Of a stretch of 64,000 bases of DNA, positions 33,601-43,848 are shown piece by piece. Source of the DNA: Paraphysomonas bandaiensis (taxonomy: Eukaryota > Chrysophyceae); the NCBI GenBank assembly GCA_965644295.1, contig CBFFRP010000455.1:1-64000 (forward strand). The letters are read 5' to 3'. The notes under the pieces were generated by a model. That model saw nothing but the letters and a program-made list of their open reading frames with translations, searched no databases and was not told the origin of the DNA. Position 1 is the first letter of the stretch; every line of letters begins with the position of its first letter. A program made the position numbers and the translations under genes.

Positions 33601-36600
33601 GTGTCGAAGCCTCCTGGGACTTAAATATATCTGGCAGAGTAGGAGAAGACGACATAACCCAGGAATTAATAATATGTGCGAAAGATAGCGACAGCAAGGG
33701 TGATAAAGTAATTGGACTTTCCCATGTTGATTTAGAACCTGTGCGATCTGGAGCTTCGCAATGGGTTGATATTCAAGGAGAAATAGAGGATGGTGATGGT
33801 AACTTTGCTGGTAAGTTTTCGGCCAGTTTACGGTACAGCAATGTGGGCAGTGAAGTTAGTGCGGCTGAGGTTGACCCATCTATATTGTCACCTGAGGAGC
33901 AGTGCGTGAGTGATAATCCAAACGTGGGGACATCAACCGCTTTATCGTCAGGTGGGTGTGAAGAGCCCGAATCAGTTGTTGACTCTACTGCGCCTGGATG
34001 CCTAGAGGTGCAACATGTGTCACTATGGCGTTTGAAAAATACAGGTATAGTAGGATGTGGTGTGCGTTATATATGAAATTGTGAGGGTAACACTATTCTA
34101 CCATGTAGAGGGTCTCCTTAGTGGCAAACAGGACCCATTCGTGGAGCTGATTGTAGGAGACGGCACAGTGTGGAAGTACGTAAGTGATGTTAAGGAAAAT
34201 TCTGGGGTCAGAGCTTCTTGGAATCTGAATATATCTGAGAGAATGGAGTTGTCAGCTTTGAAAGAGGGAATGTTAACGCTTCGTGTGATGGATCGGGACC
34301 CGAATAAAGATAAGCTCATTGGAAGATCTGCTGTTGACTTACAAGCACTTTTCACTGGGTTAGATGAGTGGGTGGAAATTGAAGGCATACTGGTTGATGT
34401 CAATCAGCAGATGGCAGGGGAGTATATTCTTCGGATGCGTTACAGAACTAAGGAGGAGGATAGGGGGAAACTTCAAGTTCGAAAATTAGCGATGACTAGC
34501 TTAAAGAACACAGGTAGTACTGTGTGTATATAAGTTTTTAATTTGTTGTCTTAATTATACTTCTGTGAGACAGAGGGACTGTTTGAGGGGAAACAAGACC
34601 CTTACGCTGTCATGACACTCGGCAGCGGGTCGAAATGGAAGTTTCGAACCGATGTTTTGGAAGATGCTGGTGTCGAAGCCTCCTGGGACTTAAATATATC
34701 TGGCAGAGTAGGAGAAGACGACATAACCCAGGAATTAATAATATGTGCGAAAGATAGCGACAGCAAGGGTGATAAAGTAATTGGACTTTCCCATGTTGAT
34801 TTAGAACCTGTGCGATCTGGAGCTTCGCAATGGGTTGATATTCAAGGAGAAATAGAGGATGGTGATGGTAACTTTGCTGGTAAGTTTTCGGCCAGTTTAC
34901 GGTACAGCAATGTGGGCAGTGAAGTTAGTGCGGCTGAGGTTGACCCATCTATATTGTCACCTGAGGAGCAGTGCGTGAGTGATAATCCAAACGTGGGGAC
35001 ATCAACCGCTTTATCGTCAGGTGGGTGTGAAGAGCCCGAATCAGTTGTTGACTCTACTGCGCCTGGATGCCTAGAGGTGCAACATGTGTCACTATGGCGC
35101 TTGAAAAATACAGGTATAGTAGGATGTGGTGTGCGTTATATATGAAATTGTGAGGGTAACACTATTCTACCATGTAGGGGGTCTCCTTAGTGGCAAACAG
35201 AACCCATTCGTGGAGCTGATTGTAGGAGACGGCACAGTGTGGAAGTACGTAAGTGATGTTAAGGAAAATTCTGGGGTCAGAGCTTCTTGGAATCTGAATA
35301 TATCTGAGAGAATGGAGTTGTCAGCTTTGAAAGAGGGAATGTTAACGCTTCGTGTGATGGATCGGGACCCGAATAAAGATAAGCTCATTGGAAGATCTGC
35401 TGTTGACTTACAAGCACTTTTCACTGGGTTAGATGAGTGGGTGGAAATTGAAGGCATACTGGTTGATGTCAATCAGCAGATGGCAGGGGAGTATATTCTT
35501 CGGATGCGTTACAGAACTAAGGAGGAGGATAGGGGGAAACTTCAAGTTCGAAAATTAGCGATGACTAGCTTAAAGAACACAGGTAGTACTGTGTGTATAT
35601 AAGTTTTTAATTTGTTGTCTTAATTATACTTCTGTGAGACAGAGGGACTGTTTGAGGGGAAACAAGACCCTTACGCTGTCATGACACTCGGCAGCGGGTC
35701 GAAATGGAAGTTTCGAACCGATGTTTTGGAAGATGCTGGTGTCGAAGCCTCCTGGGACTTAAATATATCTGGCAGAGTAGGAGAAGACGACATAACCCAG
35801 GAATTAATAATATGTGCGAAAGATAGCGACAGCAAGGGTGACAAAGTAATTGGACTTTCCCATGTTGATTTAGAACCTGTGCGATCTGGAGCTTCGCAAT
35901 GGGTTGATATTCAAGGAGAAATAGAGGATGGTGATGGTAACTTTGCTGGTAAGTTTTCGGCCAGTTTACGGTACAGCAATGTGGGCAGTGAAGTTAGTGC
36001 GGCTGAGGTTGACCCATCTATATTGTCACCTGAGGAGCAGTGCGTGAGTGATAATCCAAACGTGGGGACATCAACCGCTTTATCGTCAGGTGGGTGTGAA
36101 GAGCCCGAATCAGTTGTTGACTCTACTGCGCCTGGATGCCTAGAGGTGCAACATGTGTCACTATGGCGTTTGAAAAATACAGGTATAGTAGGATGTGGTG
36201 TGCGTTATATATGAAATTGTGAGGGTAACACTATTCTACCATGTAGGGGGTCTCCTTAGTGGCAAACAGAACCCATTCGTGGAGCTGATTGTAGGAGACG
36301 GCACAGTGTGGAAGTACGTAAGTGATGTTAAGGAAAATTCTGGGGTCAGAGCTTCTTGGAATCTGAATATATCTGAGAGAATGGAGTTGTCAGCTTTGAA
36401 AGAGGGAATGTTAACGCTTCGTGTGAGGAGCAGGAATTCGAATAAAGATAAGCTCATTGGAAGATCTGCTGTTGACTTACAAGCACTTTTCACTGGGTTA
36501 GATGAGTGGGTGGAAATTGAAGGCATACTGGTTGATGCCAATCAGCAGATGGCAGGGGAGTATATTCTTCGGATGCGTTACAGAACTAAGGAGGAGGATA

Positions 36601-37106
36601 GGGGGAAACTTCAAGTTCGAAAATTAGCCATGACAAGCTTAAAGAACACAGGTAGTACTGTGTGTATATAAGTTTTTAATTTGTTGTCTTAATTATACTT
36701 CTGTGAGACAGAGGGACTGTTTGCGTGGAAAAAGAACCCTTACGCTGTCATGACACTCGGCAGCGGGTCGAAATGGAAGTTTCGAACCGATGTTTTGGAA
36801 GATGCTGGTGTCGAAGCCTCCTGGGACTTAAATATATCTGGCAGAGTAGGAGAAGACGACATAACCCAGGAATTAATAATATGTGCGAAAGATAGCGACA
36901 GCAAGGGTGATAAAGTAATTGGACTTTCCCATGTTGATTTAGAACCTGTGCGATCTGGAGCTTCGCAATGGGTTGATATTCAAGGAGAAATAGAGGATGG
37001 TGATGGTAACTTTGCTGGTAAGTTTTCGGCCAGTTTACGGTACAGCAATGTGGGCAGTGAAGTTAGTACGGTTGAGATTGTTACGGTTGGGAAATCAGTT
37101 AATTAG
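27630..37106 (+). CDS. Giant myristoylated EF-hand protein with ~16 C2-like modules
   Basis: Predicted 2,740 residues from 21 exons. Exons: 27630-27681, 27726-27876, 27935-28064, 28119-28515, 28682-28990, 29059-29166, 29214-29702, 29761-30171, 30218-30700, 30747-31316, 31364-31906, then ten alternating exons from 31971 to 37106. All joins keep frame. MGAIISSETK is an N-myristoylation signal; residues ~70-240 are EF-hand-like (DTGDFAGTGDMNRDEL). Next come modules of GYLEV...LKNTG / GKQDPFVELIVGDGTVW / RASWNLNIS / LRVMDRDPNKDKLIG / DEWVEIEG, the layout of C2 domains with two Asp-containing loops. Every inter-module intron is phase 1, which suits module shuffling. From 31623 the gene is a tandem array of 1,069-bp units. 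Likely role: calcium-dependent membrane binding or tethering; no named orthologue recognised. The first two exons are least certain. Confidence 0.82.
31623..37066 (+). repeat. Tandem array of a 1,069-bp two-exon, two-intron cassette
   Basis: Five full copies start at 31623, 32692, 33761, 34830 and 35899, with a ~100-bp partial sixth. Each carries a 64-nt intron and a 60-nt intron and 945 coding bases (315 codons, two C2-like modules). Copies are near-identical, including both introns. Scattered differences such as GGGTGACAAAG in copies 1 and 4 versus GGGTGATAAAG in copies 2, 3 and 5, or TAGAGGGTC in copies 1-3 versus TAGGGGGTC in 4-5, are mosaic. Confidence 0.97.
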
Positions 37107-38052
37107 AATTCTTGTTACATGTCTTGTATGGTGTTGGCACTTGTTTTTTTATTGTGTGTGATTGCATGGAATTCATTTGTTAGCGGCAGAAGAATTAGAG
37201 TAAGTAATATATTGGTAGTTATGAGTGTATATATTTGCATTTGAGAGTTAATTTTTTTTCTGTGTTGATATTATATTGCGATACAGGATATGGAATGTAG
37301 ATTAATTTAGTGACATAAGCACCTCTCATTCCAAATTTGGATAAGCGATAAGCTAGCCTGATTTATTCAATAAGCTTATTCTTTAAGTCCATGTGGTCAG
37401 AAAGGGTTTTATTGACAATTGACCATTTTCAGATGATTAAGATCGTTGTAAGAGAAGTTTAAGTTAGTCAAACTAGATAGATTACTTTATTATGATTTTA
37501 TACACAATTGTGTGTGTTGTCATGTAACACATGTCAACAACATGATAAATTATTTCGTTCATGTCAACCACTGTTCAACTTCCGTATCTTGAATCGTCAT
37601 GATATAATACTTCAGTTTCACAGTTATAGCTATACAGCACCTTTGACTATTGACTACGTATTACTGTTTTTCACATTGTATTTAACGTATTCTACAGTAC
37701 TATCTTAGAGATCCATACGTATTCCAACAGGTTTCATTGTAGCATTATTAGTGACTGCTGGTAGAGAAGGAGGATTGGAGTCCATTACATGCTGGTAGAG
37801 AGTAGGTTGAGGAATGCACTATATTTTACGTTTACATGAATACTAATATGAATTATGCTCGTGAAACTTAGTGTAAATAATTTGTCGGCTTCTATAACCG
37901 ATATCAAATTTTCTCGACAGTAACACCACAACTTATATTATTACACTGGTATCTCGTGTAAGTTCTTTACAGAAGGCCTAAAACAAAATAAACAATCTAC
38001 TCTAATCGGCCCAACGCCACTGAACCAGGCACGGACCTAAATTTCACCACTA
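37107..38052. other. Convergent intergenic region
   Basis: Spacer between the 3' ends of the C2 gene and the squalene monooxygenase gene. AT-rich, no gene recognised. Confidence 0.5.
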
Positions 38053-40035
38053 CTACACCGAACTCGTTTCTATAGGCGGGAAGAGTGTAGTTGCTAGTGC
38101 TTGTACAACACAGTTTGAAAGTATTGTGCTCTTCTCAGCCCTTAAAAGGGGAAGAATAATCGTACAAGCAACACGGATGAGTGTGTGCACTCTGACGAGA
38201 GAATCCCACGATGGCTCATCCCAACACATGCGCTTAACCCCATATAAAGCCACCATAAAGAAGTGGGTGGTAAGGACATCCGGTTTGGGAGTTAAACCGG
38301 ACAGTAAGCCAATTGGACCAGCAGCGTACAGACCACCTAGATTAAGGTACTCGAAGCAAGCCTGCCTGAGCCGCTGTCGAGTGGGATCTCCTCCGGGGGT
38401 GGAGAAAACAGAGTGCAGCGCGCAAGCCAGAACGTTTATCGTGGAAGCATAACACTTCCGAGATTCAAGAAACACAGCGTACCTCTCGAGAATCTTGTCA
38501 TGCAGCGCACACACACCACTGTCGTTCACATCCACTGTGGTCTGAAGCGATCCTGCCTTCCCCATTGTGAAGTCTATATCTGCCAGGAGTCCAGCTAAAG
38601 TCTCTGCATCTCTCAATGCGACAGTCATTCCACCACCTGTCAGAGGATGGCGCATATTCAGGGCGTCCCCAATAAGAAGAGCACCCCTCTTGAGCGGAGA
38701 GCTCGCAGGGAAGAACTTATTGGGCATGGACTTAATATCACTGCTTCGCGGCCCGCCTGGAGTAACCGCCTCAATGAAAGCTTGTCGGAAGCATTCAGGC
38801 ATCTGTGGAGCCACTTTAGATACCATGTAATTCTGCATTGATCCGTCGGCGATTGAGGGCATTTTGCCCAATATATCCACAAGAACCCTTGTCTCGGTAG
38901 GGGATATCTGATATATAAGGCACGGAGAAGGGTCGCAAAGAATCACATGACCATGTTGTGGATGCGGGACAGGGCTTTTCATGGCGGGATGCTGAACCAC
39001 TACTCCCACGAACGTCGAGGCTTGCTGTATCTCTGACGGTGACAAGTGTTTACGCTGAGAAGACCATATTCCATCCGCCACAAGCGTTAGACGAGAGTGA
39101 AGCCGCTTGACCTCATTCCCTCCTTCCGGCAAAGACACTTTGTATTCCACACCTGTAATGATGCCGTTTTCCTCCAGTAGCTTACTCACTGTACCCTCAA
39201 TGACATTTACAGAGGGGTGCGAGATAGCTTTCTCGCGGAGTCGTTGCACAAATCTCGAGTGATGAAATGAGCGTCCGAGTGGCCTCTCCGCACCCCCTGA
39301 ACCTGCATCGGCTTGTGGAAGAATCCCGAAGTACTCACTGGCTGTTCGCGGGTCCGATTCAGGGTACTTCAATACTTGTGTCTTCGGACGACCCGCGGAG
39401 TCACACAGAGACGGGTCAATTACGACATAACCGTCCACTTGAATCGACCCGATGTTCTCTTTGGCACACTCACTCAAACCCATTCGTTCAAGTGCTCGTA
39501 TGCCACCTGGCTGCAGAAGTTCACCAACTATCCTATCCTGCTGACTGAGATCTCTTTCGATTAGAGTCACAGCATGCCCCTTATCAGCCATTGCTAATGC
39601 AATCGTACAACCAGCACATCCTCCACCAACTATAATAACTCTTCCTACCGAATCAATGGGTTCAGATGCACCCTTACCACTCATATTCGAAGAAATATCA
39701 CCAGTAACATCATCTAATACAGATGACGCCATAGCGATACCAAAGAACCCAAAAAAATATGTTAAGGACATAATAATGCCCATAGTTGGCATAATAAACT
39801 CAAATAGATCCGTTCTAATAATTCCGTTCCAATCAGCAATGAGTTTAAATACAGATAATATAAACATTATTACTGCAATGATATTAATTGATTTGAGTCT
39901 GTTTATGTGAGCTGTCCACTCCGATTTGTTTCCGTTACTTCTGCCGAATATTATAATGAGGATCGTACCGGTCACTAGACTCATAAAACATGATGAAAAA
40001 TGCAAAGATATCCATTGAAGGAATTGTTGTTGCAT
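38053..40035 (-). CDS. Squalene monooxygenase (squalene epoxidase)
   Basis: FAD enzyme of the ER that converts squalene to 2,3-oxidosqualene, the first oxygen-dependent step to sterols. Single exon, 660 residues. Three hydrophobic segments lie in residues ~10-105. The dinucleotide-binding motif VIIVGGGCAGCTIALAMADK at ~residue 133 is followed by IERDLSQQDRIVGELLQPGG, a squalene-epoxidase signature, and near residue 450 by GDALNMRHPLTGGGMTVALR, the second FAD motif. The C-terminus is hydrophobic. Stop is TAG. The N-terminal membrane region is longer than in fungal enzymes and AT-rich compared with the rest. Many diatoms use an alternative, unrelated epoxidase, so the conventional enzyme is informative for placing the organism. 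It complements the sterol acyltransferase at 355. Confidence 0.96.
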   Translation of the reverse strand: MQQQFLQWISLHFSSCFMSLVTGTILIIIFGRSNGNKSEWTAHINRLKSINIIAVIMFILSVFKLIADWNGIIRTDLFEFIMPTMGIIMSLTYFFGFFGIAMASSVLDDVTGDISSNMSGKGASEPIDSVGRVIIVGGGCAGCTIALAMADKGHAVTLIERDLSQQDRIVGELLQPGGIRALERMGLSECAKENIGSIQVDGYVVIDPSLCDSAGRPKTQVLKYPESDPRTASEYFGILPQADAGSGGAERPLGRSFHHSRFVQRLREKAISHPSVNVIEGTVSKLLEENGIITGVEYKVSLPEGGNEVKRLHSRLTLVADGIWSSQRKHLSPSEIQQASTFVGVVVQHPAMKSPVPHPQHGHVILCDPSPCLIYQISPTETRVLVDILGKMPSIADGSMQNYMVSKVAPQMPECFRQAFIEAVTPGGPRSSDIKSMPNKFFPASSPLKRGALLIGDALNMRHPLTGGGMTVALRDAETLAGLLADIDFTMGKAGSLQTTVDVNDSGVCALHDKILERYAVFLESRKCYASTINVLACALHSVFSTPGGDPTRQRLRQACFEYLNLGGLYAAGPIGLLSGLTPKPDVLTTHFFMVALYGVKRMCWDEPSWDSLVRVHTLIRVACTIILPLLRAEKSTILSNCVVQALATTLFPPIETSSV

Positions 40036-40687
40036 GATTATAGTTTAATTTCGTTTAATTGATGATAGAATTATGTTAATATTATTGTAGAGTGTCTTTA
40101 ACGTGAAATCCTATATGTTATCTGCATATACGTATATATCCATATATTCTCAATCCATCTGCTGACTTGAACCATTTTGGCCCATCCATTAGATGCAAGT
40201 ATACCCATGGTATACGTTGTATATACAGCTATATCTACAAGAGTTCAACATCAAGTTCAATAATAGGAAAAAATTTAGAGTTTTGTTTGGAGAATATAGG
40301 GGGTTTTGGAGAGAATAATTGGGGTTTTGGTTTGTAAGCAGTATGTATTGCTGTATGAAACTCTCTGTAGACATCATCCGGTTGACGTTGTGTACTACGA
40401 CATACATACAGTACAGAACTACTGTATATATATACCCACAAAGACTGCTGTATATGTATACGAAGTGTATACTACTGCTGTACATACATACTCTGTATAC
40501 ATGTCGAGTGATACGAAGACGAAGTGTCACCTAATTTCAATGATCTTCACACACACACATACATATATCTCACTATCTTAACCACTACACACATACACCA
40601 TATACATACACTACCCTCTACACTAATCCTTATATACATTTCACATACCCCTTCAAGATATAACTCATCTATCCACTTCACTATATC
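40036..40687. promoter_or_regulatory. Divergent promoter region, squalene monooxygenase and pseudokinase
   Basis: Spacer of ~650 bp between two divergent genes. The kinase side has CACACATACA-rich runs (40547-40680). An inverted pair of GTATAC-containing strings occurs near 40200-40500. No defined factor site is recognised. Confidence 0.45.
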
Positions 40688-42277
40688 ATGCATACAGTCT
40701 CTACACCACAACACATATACACACTCCATCAACTAGTCAGTCAATATAAGAACACATATACATATATATCATCTCAGAGTTTACATAATAAACAAACCAT
40801 TCAATCAGTTCTTATATACATATATAAAAACATATCATCTGATTTTATTTTACCTTCGAAATCTACTTGTTATATGCACCATATAAACCTATGGAATCAC
40901 ACGTATATTGCCCCACTTATCGATCACTTCTATCAATTAAATGAAGATACTACAACTTATACTCTATATACAGTATATCCTTACAAAGATAGATGTATTA
41001 CTATATCCAATCAAATGACTACGAACTCTATTAATAGAACTGTTACGTATGGTGTGCCTGCATTAGAGACCCCTCATATAGTGTCCTTATATCTTACTCT
41101 AATAGATGTACTTGCATATATTCATAGACAAGACAATCGTCCATCTATACATGAAGATATACGACCAGATAATATGATTATACGTGATAATGGAGATGTC
41201 TTATTTGCTTCAATGGGAATGAGTGGTGCCATAGAATCGGGTTGGAATAGCTTCAGTGCTCCTGAGTTTCGAAATGCAAAAGGTGATATGGAAAGAACTG
41301 CTCAGTGTGAGGCGATGGCTGATATGTGGGCATGTGGGGCGACTTTACTGTATGCTGCATGTGGTGCTGTTGCTGATTTTTACAATAAGACAGTGTGGGC
41401 GGAAGGCTCTGGTGTGGACAGTGATGCTGTGGCAGTAGCTGTTCCTGTTCCTGCTGAAGATAATGGTGGAGGGTACGTTACTGTTGGTACAAATGATATT
41501 GACAGTGTTGGTTGCGGGATGCATGAGTGTTCATCAGTGCTGAATGATGTACTCCGTCGCCACTGGGCGGAAATACCCTCCGCAGAGATGTTGTGGGCCA
41601 CAGTTCCTACCCCTATCAAAGTAGCCATCGAGAAGTGCTTGCGACTTGATCCGTCGGAGCGTCCTTCTGCCGCTGAACTAAGACAATGCACTGATTACTC
41701 TGTTTTTCTCAGAATGGCCAGTCGGAAGAATCACTCTGATGGTAATGATGTTGATATGCTGGAAATAAAACTGAAAGAAGCTCTTGAGCGGGCAGAAGCT
41801 GCCGAAGGAGCGCTACAACGAGAAAGAGAGGCAAGGGAAGTGGCAGAGGACAAGCTACGTTATGAGATAGAACGCCGCCGAGTTGCTGAGGATCGTGCAG
41901 GAGTGATGGAACTTGAGGTAAAGAGACTGAAGGAGAAAGAGCGGGAGCGAACAGAGGCTGTATATGGCTTACAGGAGTCCTCGTTATTGGCGCCTTCACT
42001 TCCCACTCCTCCCCCACCTCAAAAACAGAGTAGTATAAGCCCCCCTCGTGCAGATGAATCCACTCCTCGCCACCATCCCGCATTTTTCGAGGGAGAGCAG
42101 GGCTCGTGGATGTGCTGCAACAGAAGGGGACGTACCACGCCAGGGTGCCAAACAGGAGACGTTCGTCATCATCCAGGGTACTATGACCCCTACTCGGGAG
42201 GCCGCTTTGGATGCTGCCAGGGAGGGTGGAACTCCCCGGGCTGTACACCAGGGGAGCAGCCACGTCCTTATCGATAA
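40688..42277 (+). CDS. Protein kinase-like protein (probable pseudokinase) with coiled coil and Cys/His-rich tail
   Basis: Single exon, 529 residues. Kinase-fold landmarks are the catalytic-loop counterpart IHEDIRPDNMIIRDNGDVLF (~residue 153; HRD is HED, but Asp and Asn are kept), SFSAPEF (APE) and ADMWACGATLLYAACG (DxWxxG). The DFG position reads ASMGMSG, so the metal-binding Asp is missing, and no clear glycine loop is seen near the N-terminus. This argues for a pseudokinase. Residues ~355-425 form a Glu/Arg-rich coiled coil (EIKLKEALERAEAAEGALQR). The tail has two copies of a HHP...CC...GC motif (RHHPAFFEGEQGSWMCCN, PGCQ; RHHPGYYDPYSGGRFGCC, PGCT), plausibly zinc-binding. Function unknown; a signalling scaffold is possible. 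Confidence 0.75.
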   Translation: MHTVSTPQHIYTLHQLVSQYKNTYTYISSQSLHNKQTIQSVLIYIYKNISSDFILPSKSTCYMHHINLWNHTYIAPLIDHFYQLNEDTTTYTLYTVYPYKDRCITISNQMTTNSINRTVTYGVPALETPHIVSLYLTLIDVLAYIHRQDNRPSIHEDIRPDNMIIRDNGDVLFASMGMSGAIESGWNSFSAPEFRNAKGDMERTAQCEAMADMWACGATLLYAACGAVADFYNKTVWAEGSGVDSDAVAVAVPVPAEDNGGGYVTVGTNDIDSVGCGMHECSSVLNDVLRRHWAEIPSAEMLWATVPTPIKVAIEKCLRLDPSERPSAAELRQCTDYSVFLRMASRKNHSDGNDVDMLEIKLKEALERAEAAEGALQREREAREVAEDKLRYEIERRRVAEDRAGVMELEVKRLKEKERERTEAVYGLQESSLLAPSLPTPPPPQKQSSISPPRADESTPRHHPAFFEGEQGSWMCCNRRGRTTPGCQTGDVRHHPGYYDPYSGGRFGCCQGGWNSPGCTPGEQPRPYR

Positions 42278-43445
42278 CTTGAAGTTATGATGTAATAATT
42301 GCCTCGTTCCGATGGCGTGGCCATAGTGTCGACTGGCTAGTACACTGACTGGTTGTATACAATGGGCTACGATTAGGAGCAGGCTATATGCACATGAGCT
42401 ACGTCGAGAACGCGTGAGACTCTCACCAATGATATATGTTGTGTGTATGCTATCGTCAGTTCTATGTTTGTGCATGTATTGTATCACACTGTTAACATGC
42501 TTGTTAACACACACTGAGGACGAGGGACGGCCGGGCGTTCTGAGCCAGTTAGGCATCCCACCTGCGCCGGGGGGGGCGCTTCGTCTCGTAATAAAACAAA
42601 ATTCTATTACTCTTTCTTTCTCACTCTAAGTTATTATATATTATATATTTTATAACTAGCTTTAAAATACTCTTCTATAATAATATTAAAAAGCTAAACT
42701 TTAAAAATATAATAAAATTTATCCACTGAAAAAGAAACACTACCAACTAACTAGATAAAATGGATAATACTTCAAAGGATTTAAAATGATAAATATAGTT
42801 GTTTGAGAATAAAAACATCTATCCGAAATATCCACATGAATAAAAGCATAAAAGGCTTGGAGATCATGCTTGAACAAAAACTAAGAATGGATAATTGATT
42901 TAGGCTCTAGGCTCTATGATGTGGTGTGACTTTGTGTACATAAATAGTTGAAGACACTCGTGCAACAAACAATACAAAAAGTAGTTTTAATAAAAAGGCT
43001 TCTATGCCATATCACACTGCATTGGTCATGATTCTTCTCTCGCTGCAGATAGAAAGAATCAGATATCAGTAAAGCACATATATGTACATCCATACATCAT
43101 CATCTATACAACAATGCATATCATCTACATCCAATGAGGAGTATACTAGGAACAATGGAGTTATATGATTGGATTAAATGAATAGTATAGTATCTTCTAC
43201 TAGCTGCAATGAACAGCACTGGACAGCACCTACACCTGCACACTCTGTACGACAAAAGTATGAATCATAAAAAACACATTTTTATAGGTAAAACCCATGT
43301 TTTTGTAGGAAAACCGAAGAACAAAGTTTAAAATCATCTAAATTCGTACACTTTTCTTGTGTCCAATAATTTCCTAAAATATAATTCCTTCCATATCTTC
43401 AATAGTTATTTTCAGTTTACTATGTAGTATAATAGTATGATATTG
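42278..43445. other. Intergenic with one GC-rich patch
   Basis: Mostly AT-rich. A short GC-rich block at 42530-42590 (GCCGGGCGTTCTGAGCCAG, then a run of G) stands out, and is followed by AATAAAACAAAATTC, as at a transcript end; its origin is unknown. Confidence 0.45.
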
Positions 43446-43575
43446 TATATTTTTGTTCAAAAATGCCTCTAATATTGAGACAACAATTATCTGTATTTTA
43501 GCCGTAGTTGTATTGAAGTAATATAGAGAATATTTGCTTCAATTAATTCCCGAAAAAATAAGATGCTGACTGTCG
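43446..43575. repeat. Dispersed repeat C, copy 2
   Basis: Strongly similar to 53108-53240 and 11477-11605, sharing CCTCTAATATTGAGACAA and GAAGTAATATAGAGAAT. Confidence 0.85.
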
Positions 43576-43848
43576 ATACGTAAGATAGTGAACCCAATGA
43601 GCTTATGAGCCAATGAGCATCAATACATGGTTAAACACTCTTGCTTTTGGTTGTTAGAATGTCCAGAATTGGATAAAGAACAATGAAATTACTAGTATCT
43701 ATAATAGATATCATGGAATATAGATATGAGTGTTTCTATATGTTATTATCATGTATATATAGTTCTATAGATAGAACCTCATCACTCTATCATCATATAG
43801 ATAGATATAACCATCATTACTATAAGTTTCTATACTTTAATTCATTGA

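Noticed and set aside
31960-36541. Five antisense frames of 101 codons repeated along the C2 array
   Set aside because: They are shadows of the repeated sense exons and owe their conservation to the DNA duplication.
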